Positions 49,526-55,436 of a stretch of DNA of 55,436 nt are shown piece after piece. Made by a program: the position numbers and the translations under genes. The DNA lies in the NCBI GenBank assembly GCA_020050835.1, contig JAGVKB010000003.1, positions 1 to 55,436 of the forward strand, read 5' to 3'. Positions within the stretch are counted from its first letter, which is position 1. Each line of letters starts with the position of its first letter. The notes under the pieces are model-generated. The model saw nothing but the letters and a program-made list of their open reading frames with translations. It was not told the DNA's origin and made no database searches. Origin of the DNA: Candidatus Obscuribacterales bacterium. Its GTDB lineage: Bacteria > Cyanobacteriota > Vampirovibrionia > Obscuribacterales > Obscuribacteraceae.

Positions 49526-51544
49526 TTAATTCGGTGGGGACGTGCCAGAATCGTCCGCTCTTTGGAAGAATCGTTTAGACGCCTCAAACTCTCCGCTCTT
49601 TCGCAAGTAGCTCGCATACTCACGGTAGAACGCGCGCCGGCTTGCGTGATCGATCTCCGGATGCTCTGTACACAACTTGACACCCTCTTCGAATGTCTCC
49701 TTGGTCCTAACGTAATCCTTCATTTGCGTATAGATATTGCCGAGCTCCGTTAGATCCAGCAGGCAGAGTACTTGTCCCCAGCGGCGATCTCCCTTCAAAG
49801 CGTTCTTGGCGTATTGCTCTGCTTCTTGCAACCTTCCTTCCGTCAGCATCAGGTTTGCTATGTTCCTGTATGCACTGTTGACTAAGTACTCGCTCGAGCG
49901 AGGCAACGTCTTTCCAATCTCAATAATTTTCTTCCAAGCAACTTCGCTCTTCGGCAAGTCGCCTGTCTTCTCAAACAATACAGCTTTGTCTTGCAGGAAG
50001 AAGCAGAGATATTGCCCCTCTTCAGGAATGTTTTGGTTCAAGCTGGCAAAGATGCCATCAATCAGGTGGGAGACCTCAGCATACTTCGCGAGTGAGAGAT
50101 AGATTACTGCGAGTATTTGCCTCGTTTCCAAACTCTCTCTTGAATTGTCCGGATAGTACTGGCCGACAATATTCATTCTGCTTTTTGCCAGCGGTTCCGC
50201 CTCCTTATTATTCGACATGGACAGTAGCGCTGTAACCCTATCTCTGAGTGCATGAGAAGCGATCTCCGCCTGCCTTAAGGCCGCCGTTTGGTTTCCCTCC
50301 TTCGACAATGCTTGGGCGATTAAAGTTCGCAGTTCGACCAACTCAGTAGACTCGGCTTTAAATTGCTTCTCAAATACAGGTTCCAGGCTTAACCCCACGG
50401 TTGAGGCAGCCGAATACTCCTTGGCCGCCAGTAACTTCTTGCACAAGCTCAAGCCAGTCTGCAGCAGTTCGCTGTCGTCGCTCAGACGGGATAGCTCGAG
50501 AATGCTGTACTGCAGGCGGGTCAAAGTCAGAGCGCCGAGATCTGAAATCAGAAAGGCTGCTGCACAAGATAACAACAGCCCAATCGCGACAACCAGCAGC
50601 ATGAGTTTTTTCTGCTTGCTCTTGCGGTTGCCGGTTGGCAACGCTGCCGGAGTGCTCTCGGCCAAACTTGATGCTTGCTGGCGGAGCGCACCGGACAACT
50701 CCTCGGTGCTCTGAAAACGTTCAGCTGGTTGCTTTTTGATCGCCTTTTGCACAATGGAGTCTAGTGTTGGTGGCAACGAGGCATCCAGTGTAGAAAGTGG
50801 TGGTGGCATTTTTGCGATATGGGCTGAGGCAATCTCCGCCGGGCCGGAGCCTGGGAAAGGAGTGCTTCCGGAGAGCGCCTGGTACATGACGCAACCCAGT
50901 GAATAGAGATCTGAACGACAATCTACTGTCCTTCCCAGGTACTGCTCAGGGCTCATATTCACTGGACTGGCAAACGTTTGGCCGGTGGCTGTCAACTGTT
51001 GCATCTCCCCGCCGCTTGGATCGAACGCTTTTGCAATGCCAAAATCCAACAGCTTCACGCTTTCAACCCGAGAATCATCGCTGGTCAGCATGATGTTGCT
51101 TGCCTTGATGTCTCTGTGAATGATTCCGACCGAATGTGCAGCAGAGAGCGCATCACAAAGCTGCAAAAATATCTCTAGAGCTCGCCGCACGGGCAGCTTA
51201 CCTTCTCTTGCCAGTACTGCCGCAAGAGTCTCCCCTTGTAAGTACTCCATCACAAGAAAGGGATCGCCCTGTGGAGAGACGCCAAAATCATAGACTTTTA
51301 CGATCCCGGCAGCTTCCAATGTGCAGATAACCTTTGCTTCCTGACGGAAGCGCTCGAGCGCCTTCGGCTCCAGCCGCGCTGCCGGTCGCAGAATTTTGAT
51401 CGCCACCTTGCGTTTGATCAACTGATGCTCAGCCAGAAAAACAGTACTCATACGGCCTTGGCCCAGTACCGACATCAAGAGATAGCGCTCATCGAGAGCG
51501 TCTCCCGGTGCGAGGCTGAGTTGCTTTACTTCGCTGTGTTCCAC
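49526..51544 (-). CDS. Hanks-type Ser/Thr protein kinase with membrane helix and TPR-like repeats
   Basis: The 672-residue protein has an N-terminal kinase domain (about 20-290): GQGRMSTVF glycine loop, K50 in VAIKIL, E69, catalytic HRDIKASN (D145), DFG (167-169) and the APE equivalent MSPE. It is followed by a Lys-rich linker and one membrane helix (about 313-334). A helical-repeat domain with TPR-like motifs (LAVIYLSLAKYAEVSHLIDG, AYRNIANLMLTEGRLQEAEQ, LGNIYTQMKDYVRTKETFEE) runs to the end. The kinase is cytoplasmic and the repeats extracytoplasmic. It probably phosphorylates cytosolic or envelope proteins after ligand binding. The start is GTG 51544, with no clear Shine-Dalgarno. Target unknown. 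Confidence 0.94.
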   Translation of the reverse strand: MEHSEVKQLSLAPGDALDERYLLMSVLGQGRMSTVFLAEHQLIKRKVAIKILRPAARLEPKALERFRQEAKVICTLEAAGIVKVYDFGVSPQGDPFLVMEYLQGETLAAVLAREGKLPVRRALEIFLQLCDALSAAHSVGIIHRDIKASNIMLTSDDSRVESVKLLDFGIAKAFDPSGGEMQQLTATGQTFASPVNMSPEQYLGRTVDCRSDLYSLGCVMYQALSGSTPFPGSGPAEIASAHIAKMPPPLSTLDASLPPTLDSIVQKAIKKQPAERFQSTEELSGALRQQASSLAESTPAALPTGNRKSKQKKLMLLVVAIGLLLSCAAAFLISDLGALTLTRLQYSILELSRLSDDSELLQTGLSLCKKLLAAKEYSAASTVGLSLEPVFEKQFKAESTELVELRTLIAQALSKEGNQTAALRQAEIASHALRDRVTALLSMSNNKEAEPLAKSRMNIVGQYYPDNSRESLETRQILAVIYLSLAKYAEVSHLIDGIFASLNQNIPEEGQYLCFFLQDKAVLFEKTGDLPKSEVAWKKIIEIGKTLPRSSEYLVNSAYRNIANLMLTEGRLQEAEQYAKNALKGDRRWGQVLCLLDLTELGNIYTQMKDYVRTKETFEEGVKLCTEHPEIDHASRRAFYREYASYLRKSGEFEASKRFFQRADDSGTSPPN

Positions 51545-52099
51545 ATGAGTATCCGTGACGAAGCCGCTTTGCCGCAGTGATCAGCACTTGGCGCTGAATA
51601 AGACTAATCTGCCCAGTCAAGAGAGGTTGTATTCAATCAGATGACAGCGCTGGCGATAAATCGCCAAGCTCATCTATGTGTTCCAATGGACTCCAGTCAC
51701 ATTCTGGTCACAATGCGCACATACACTACGGCACAGCTGAAGACTTCAGCTCTTCGAGCGAACACGAGCGCAATACTGGCCACAGTCCAGCAACTAGTTA
51801 CAGTCCGCCATCGGGCCATTCGGCGATGGTTGCCAGACAGCCTTTTCCGCTGGCGCTGGCTGAAACACCAACAGTGGATTTGGCTTTGCCTTTTACTGTT
51901 CGGAACGCTTCTTGTAAAACTAAAAGATATAGTACTAGCAATTCAAAACGGCAAGTTATTGTCTTCCTTCCGTGCTGTTGCAATTATCCACATGGCCAAA
52001 CGACATAGATGCGCTAAAGAAAAGATAGGTGTGCTTCAGCGGTGTCGGTGGCAAACATCCTTGCCACCGACACCGCCGATTGAGCTCTTCAGATGCGAG
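51545..52099. other. Intergenic region, about 550 bases
   Basis: No supported gene. Contains a strong hairpin (52039-52076) at its right end. Plus-strand open frames here are likely spurious: they show random composition and the one reaching 52408 runs antisense to the secreted protein gene. Confidence 0.5.
52039..52076 (-). terminator. Perfect 16-bp terminator hairpin
   Basis: GCGGTGTCGGTGGCAA and TTGCCACCGACACCGC enclose a 6-base loop, 23 bases after the minus-strand stop at 52100. Confidence 0.7.
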
Positions 52100-52522
52100 T
52101 TACTTCCGCTGGAAGCAACGGCCGCGATCGTTGTGGTGCCGCTTGTGGCGATCGCACCAGAAGCCGTAGCCCTGGCAGTAGTCGCCGTGCTTGTCGACGC
52201 GCCCGCGGTGATCGTTCAGCCGGTCGTTGGGATAGATCGGGCGGCCCCAGCGGTCGACGACTCGCCCCCAGGGATCCACGTAGATGCCCGGGTCCTGCGG
52301 GAAGGGGTATGGATAGGGATTCGGATACCCGCGATCCTGGTAGCGGTTGCTCCAGTAGGGATCGGTGCGGAGCGGGAGCGTGGGGTCGAAGCTGTACCCG
52401 CGGTTTAAGCCGCAGGCGCTACCGCGGCCTGGCACCCGGTGACCGGCTTCGGTGGGAGGGGGGCACGCGAAGGCCACGAGCAGAACGGCGAGGAACGGAG
52501 CGAACTTGAACGGTCGAGTCAC
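52100..52522 (-). CDS. Secreted Pro/Tyr/Gly-rich small protein
   Basis: The 140-residue protein starts at GTG 52522 with GGAAGGA about 6 bases upstream. It has a signal peptide (about 2-25, FKFAPFLAVLLVAFAC, cleavage near TEAGH). The mature part is rich in Pro, Tyr, Asp, Arg and Gly: PYWSNRYQDRGYPNPYPYPF, VDPWGRVVDRWGRPIYPNDR, and a C-terminal CQGYGFWCDRHKRHHNDRGR with three Cys. The DxWGR-type repeat resembles some bacterial surface or coat proteins. No enzyme domain. Probably exported and disulfide-linked. An open extension upstream to 52669 lacks a start site. Confidence 0.78.
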   Translation of the reverse strand: MTRPFKFAPFLAVLLVAFACPPPTEAGHRVPGRGSACGLNRGYSFDPTLPLRTDPYWSNRYQDRGYPNPYPYPFPQDPGIYVDPWGRVVDRWGRPIYPNDRLNDHRGRVDKHGDYCQGYGFWCDRHKRHHNDRGRCFQRK

Positions 52523-53146
52523 GATGATCCTTCCAGCCCCAACAGGGCTCTGTTTGAAAGTCTGATTAGTACGCTTGTTTAGTCGCTGACGCCGAATGCT
52601 GTACTCTTTATGCCACCGCCAATCAGGTGAAAGTGAAAGGCAAAATGATTTTGTTCGAGAACAATGCAATCTCGCATCAAATCAAAGTGATCACCAATAT
52701 TGATTTACCGTTTGAATTGGGATAAACACGCCGTCTTTGAATTGATAGATTGCTGCTAGCTCTGGGAAACAGCACAATTTCATAGGCGAGCAACAGACTA
52801 GCGGGCAGTTCGCGACCAATGCGCCTGTGTCCTACAGGCACCGCCGGTTGCCTGTCGTCCGCCAGTTTCTATAGCGGCCGTAGCTGCCGTCCAATTCTTA
52901 CAATCGCATCGCTCATCCTCGTAACCTTCCCAGTCGGCTGCTCTCTAGCGGCAAAGAAGGACAGCGGAAATTACGAAGAGCAACGCTGCGACTGTAAGAA
53001 TCGGACTGATATGCCAATTGTCTTGATTCTACAAACGTTGGACTCTAACAGTAGGGACAGTATCTGCTTCTCAAGCTACAGCAGAGGAAATTTCAACTAC
53101 CAATCCAGACCGGGCGAGTTTAACAAAGAAAGGAGATCGAACCGCA
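52523..53146. other. Intergenic region, about 620 bases
   Basis: No gene with a convincing start. A plus-strand open frame beginning at 52819 has random composition. It must contain promoters in both directions: for the secreted protein (minus) and for the small peptide and acyltransferase (plus). Confidence 0.5.
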
Positions 53147-53266
53147 ATGTCGTCCGAAACTTTGTGGTTCGTCCAAGTCCTTACTACCGTTGCAGCCTGG
53201 TTTGCAGCCAGTGGACTTGAACCTGTCAGCGAAAAGAGAGGGCGTGGGTTCAACCTTGAACTTTAG
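53147..53266 (+). CDS. Small 39-residue protein
   Basis: A short reading frame with an excellent AAAGGAGA site 9 bases upstream. The product has a hydrophobic segment (LWFVQVLTTVAAWFAASGL) and a basic-acidic tail (EPVSEKRGRGFNLEL). It stops 66 bases before the PlsC-like acyltransferase gene in the same direction. It could be a membrane micropeptide or a leader peptide acting on the downstream gene. No homologue known to me. Confidence 0.5.
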   Translation: MSSETLWFVQVLTTVAAWFAASGLEPVSEKRGRGFNLEL

Positions 53267-53332
53267 GCATCTCAGCAAAGAAGTAAAAGCATTTTCGGTG
53301 CTATGTGAATAGCACCAGAAAGGACTGCCAAC

Positions 53333-54244
53333 ATGAGCATCTTCGTAATCCTGGCGTGGCTGTCGTTAGCAGCCTTCGCCTGCTACGTTCTTGCCGCATT
53401 TCGCTTCTGGCACAAGGAGGGCAAGAATCTACGACAGTCGGGATATCTTCCTCCACCCCCAAACTTTCTCGGACGGCTTGGCTACAGACTACTGGCCCGT
53501 CTTGCTTGCTTCATGTTTGTGGGACCAGTGAAAGTAATTGGCCGAGAAAATACGAAATTCAACGGCAAGCTCATCATCGTTCCCAACCACGTGTTTGAGG
53601 GCGATTTTGCCGTGATTAGCCAGGCTCTGCCGTTCGCCTATCGCCAGCTGGCAGTAGCCAGCGAAGTAGTGGGGCTGCGAGCCACCGCCGCAGCCTGGTT
53701 GGGCTTTTGCACAGTGCAAGGCGAGCGCGGCAAGGCTAAAAGCAAACACAGCGCTGATGCTGTGATTGAAACTGGGGCCAATATCTTGCGTAAGGATCGG
53801 GCCTTTCTCATGTTCCCCCAGGGATTGTTGATCCGCGAAAATGTCTTGCGACAAGAACAGTTCCGCACCGGTTGGATACGCATTCTCAACCTGGCCAGCG
53901 ATACCATCGGCAAAGAAGAGCTGGCGGCACTGCCAATTGGCATTGTTTACGAAGACAATCCAATCATGGCTACCAGGTTCCACCGGTTGGTTAATTGGTT
54001 GCGCTTTCCCAATCTCTTGCTCAAACAGATCGGCTTGGCCGGCTTCCGCGTCTGGAAGTCTGTCGACAAGGACAAGGATGGCAGCCCGGTGAAGGTCACG
54101 GTCCGGTATTATGGCGCCACCGTGGTAGTGTCCAAACCGATTCCACTGAGCGCGCTTCCTTCAGATATTCACGAAGCAACCGAAGTTCTGCGAAAGGCTC
54201 TTCAAGCGGCTGTAGACAAGGCTCATAGCCACGCCACGAGTTGA
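53333..54244 (+). CDS. plsC: 1-acyl-glycerol-3-phosphate acyltransferase-like protein (PlsC family)
   Basis: The 303-residue protein starts with a membrane helix (about 4-24). The LPLAT domain follows: VPNHVFEGDF (the NHxxxxD motif, here N-H-V-F-E-G-D), then LGFCTVQGERGKAKS (the Arg-containing block), and MFPQGLLI, where FPEG is expected. The Glu-to-Gln change in this block is unusual. It should transfer acyl chains to lysophosphatidic acid or a related acceptor on the inner membrane face. GAAAGGA lies 9 bases before the ATG. A hairpin follows at 54311. Confidence 0.85.
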   Translation: MSIFVILAWLSLAAFACYVLAAFRFWHKEGKNLRQSGYLPPPPNFLGRLGYRLLARLACFMFVGPVKVIGRENTKFNGKLIIVPNHVFEGDFAVISQALPFAYRQLAVASEVVGLRATAAAWLGFCTVQGERGKAKSKHSADAVIETGANILRKDRAFLMFPQGLLIRENVLRQEQFRTGWIRILNLASDTIGKEELAALPIGIVYEDNPIMATRFHRLVNWLRFPNLLLKQIGLAGFRVWKSVDKDKDGSPVKVTVRYYGATVVVSKPIPLSALPSDIHEATEVLRKALQAAVDKAHSHATS

Positions 54245-54310
54245 TCGAGAAGCGGTCCTGAAACGATCGGTCAGCGGTACTCGCACTCCTTTGAGGTCGC
54301 ATCGGCTTCT

Positions 54311-54333
54311 GGGCAGGAAGCGGTTTCCTGCCC
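54311..54333 (+). terminator. Hairpin after the acyltransferase
   Basis: GGGCAGGAA and TTCCTGCCC form a perfect 9-bp stem with a five-base loop, 66 bases after the PlsC stop. It is followed by GTATC, not U-rich. Confidence 0.65.
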
Positions 54334-54366
54334 GTATCACGGACTCAGTTTGAAGGGGGGTTATCT

Positions 54367-54675
54367 ATGTCACCAAGTATGCAATTTTTCGTCGGGTTGT
54401 TTTTCGGCTTCTATTACTACTTGCTGCTGTCTTTTATTACAGCAGCGGCTTTCATGCCGTTCTGGGACGTCCCCGATCAGTGGACCACCAAACGAATCAA
54501 GATCTGGTGCGCCATTGCTCTTCCGCTGTCTGAAGGGTGTGCCTGCTATGCCGCATCCGGGCATGGCACCATCGCTGTCTTGACTTCAGCAATCACCGTG
54601 ATTGCGCTCTTCGTATGGGTGGCAATAGCCTGGAAACTGGCAGGTAGTGTCGACTCGGGGCAAAAGCCGCAGTAA
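54367..54675 (+). CDS. Small membrane protein, unknown
   Basis: The 102-residue protein has three hydrophobic segments: about 6-30 (FFVGLFFGFYYYLLLSFITA), 45-63, and 68-92. A GGGGGG ribosome-binding site lies about 8 bases before the ATG. Two cysteines in the second segment (SEGCACYAASG) are close together. The polar tail is short (VDSGQKPQ). Not recognised. Confidence 0.75.
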   Translation: MSPSMQFFVGLFFGFYYYLLLSFITAAAFMPFWDVPDQWTTKRIKIWCAIALPLSEGCACYAASGHGTIAVLTSAITVIALFVWVAIAWKLAGSVDSGQKPQ

Positions 54676-54777
54676 AATATACTGCTGCCATCTCTTTCCC
54701 GATCATCACCACGGTTGCGTTTGACCTGGTGAAACCGAGCGGCTGTCAGCCGCATGTGCACTTGTGAGAACCAACGA

Positions 54778-55218
54778 ATGGCCATCTTCATCCCCTTGCG
54801 TCTTCAGAGTGGAAAGTTCTGCGACCTCCGAACGGCTGCTCTGTGCGACTGCGCAGACCACGTCATCGTCCTGCGGTTTCTGCAGGCTGGAAAACCTCTG
54901 CCGGAGGACGAGATTCTTGAGCCGGACGAGGCCGATCGGCTCGCCGAGATGCTCAAGGGCGCGGCGACTGCGGCGCGCCAGGAAAAGATCGATGCGTTCC
55001 TGAAACGCTTCGACGCCTGGGAGGGCGTAGTCAGCGGGACAGCACCGCAGCCGGACATCCGCTCTGGCGGCGGCCGGTCTTGCGGCACCGCCAGCATCGG
55101 CATGATGAAGCGCGAGATCAAGTTGATGTGGAAGCACCTGGACGACGGCGCCAAGGCCCGCATCCGCCGGTACTTCGCTGTTAACGAGAGCTATGACCCG
55201 CCGCTCGTAAACATGTGA
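54778..55218 (+). CDS. Small soluble protein, unknown
   Basis: The 146-residue protein is read from ATG 54778; an earlier in-frame ATG at 54754 is possible, but neither has a strong ribosome-binding site. The first 40 residues are mixed and contain Cys (FCDLRTAALCDCADHVIVLR). Next is an acidic segment (LPEDEILEPDEADRLAEMLK). Helices follow, ending with MKREIKLMWKHLDDGAKARI. No signal peptide. Codon bias is strong. A classic U-rich terminator follows. Function unknown. Confidence 0.72.
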   Translation: MAIFIPLRLQSGKFCDLRTAALCDCADHVIVLRFLQAGKPLPEDEILEPDEADRLAEMLKGAATAARQEKIDAFLKRFDAWEGVVSGTAPQPDIRSGGGRSCGTASIGMMKREIKLMWKHLDDGAKARIRRYFAVNESYDPPLVNM

Positions 55219-55244
55219 CCCGGTCCGCTTTGACTTCTGCCTCG

Positions 55245-55288
55245 GCCTCATCACTTCCCGGATTAAGCGTGATGAGGCTTTTCTTTTT
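55245..55288 (+). terminator. Canonical rho-independent terminator
   Basis: GCCTCATCAC and GTGATGAGGC form a perfect 10-bp stem with a 14-base loop, followed by TTTTCTTTTT. It lies 26 bases after the stop at 55218. It is the most classical terminator of the window. Nothing is seen to its right. Confidence 0.9.
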
Positions 55289-55436
55289 GGGGTGGTATAA
55301 CTATATGCAAGAGTATATATTTTGAATATTAGAGAGGGGCAGACGCTGTCCTAAAGCTCGTTGAATTTCGAAATTGGTGATGACCTCCCCTGCCAAGCAG
55401 CGATGCCTGGGTAGGTTTGAGTTGCGAAACAAAAAA

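Noticed and set aside
48493-51544. Prophage or integrative element around the recombinase
   Set aside because: No structural, replication or excision genes and no flanking repeats found; the neighbours are a kinase and unrelated unknowns.
51641-52408. Plus-strand 255-codon open frame
   Set aside because: Its second half is antisense to the secreted Pro/Tyr-rich gene and the first half lacks a start signal and protein-like composition.
52819-53220. Plus-strand 133-codon frame with a lipobox-like VGC
   Set aside because: No ribosome-binding site, random composition, and it overlaps the better-supported 39-codon gene.
1-55436. CRISPR arrays, tRNA or rRNA genes, insertion sequences
   Set aside because: Read by eye, no regularly spaced direct repeats, cloverleaf sequences, rRNA-like segments or transposase genes were seen. 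tRNAscan or an IS search would decide.

Overview
The window is bacterial chromosomal DNA of mixed composition: GC-rich, strongly codon-biased blocks alternate with AT-richer blocks. A PleD-like GGDEF regulator, Hanks kinase fused to TPR-like repeats, TPR lipoproteins, Delta-9 desaturase, SPFH protein and a full Ter stress cluster suggest an environmental Gram-negative-type bacterium with an outer envelope (an OmpA-like domain is present). The style resembles Melainabacteria/Obscuribacter-like genomes, but that is an impression and not something the sequence proves. I saw no rRNA, tRNA, CRISPR array or insertion sequence.

Layout. 1-1956 (minus): a solute-binding/OmpA-domain fusion and a lipoprotein running off the left edge. 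2949-5724: an EF-hand protein and a multi-receiver diguanylate cyclase. 6236-9839: a large membrane protein of unknown function, a decayed MBOAT/wax-synthase-like gene and an acyl desaturase. 10496-13199 (minus): a helical protein with an acidic Cys-containing tail and a secreted TPR protein.

14120-27517 (plus) is the core: a small gene, three TerD-family proteins, a VWA protein, two small membrane proteins, then the Ter-linked biosynthetic block (TRSP phosphoribosyltransferase, HAD phosphatase, StiP/PELOTA protein, CitE-like lyase, ATP-grasp ligase), TerC, two small unknowns and a second helical protein with a Cys/Asp tail. By comparison with the Ter systems described by comparative genomics (Anantharaman, Iyer and Aravind), the enzymes probably make a nucleoside-like metabolite, while TerD/VWA/TerC form a calcium- or metal-sensing assembly at the membrane.

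28419-31590 is an AT-richer toxin-antitoxin island: VapC with a damaged antitoxin, a DUF4258/YgiT pair, an unknown protein, and a fused MNT-HEPN protein. 32293-39135 (minus) holds an EF-hand membrane protein, an amino-acid permease, an SPFH protein, a putative 2OG-Fe(II) oxygenase, a Gfo/Idh/MocA oxidoreductase and a TPR lipoprotein. 39367-44563 (minus) is an unusual module: a primary-like sigma factor followed by a small protein resembling DUF1874/STIV-B116, two unknowns and a two-HKD phospholipase-D-like protein. 45431-48076 (plus) carries NAD kinase, a CPBP-type membrane protease and a beta-rich unknown. The right end has an orphan tyrosine recombinase, a Ser/Thr kinase, a secreted Pro/Tyr-rich protein, a PlsC-like acyltransferase and small unknowns.

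Many gene ends, including gaps inside the Ter cluster and the sigma/PLD module, carry strong GC-rich hairpins without long U-runs. The genes may therefore be transcribed or processed as separate units. The best candidates for something undescribed are the sigma/DUF1874-like/PLD module and the two Cys/Asp-tailed helical proteins that bracket the Ter cluster.
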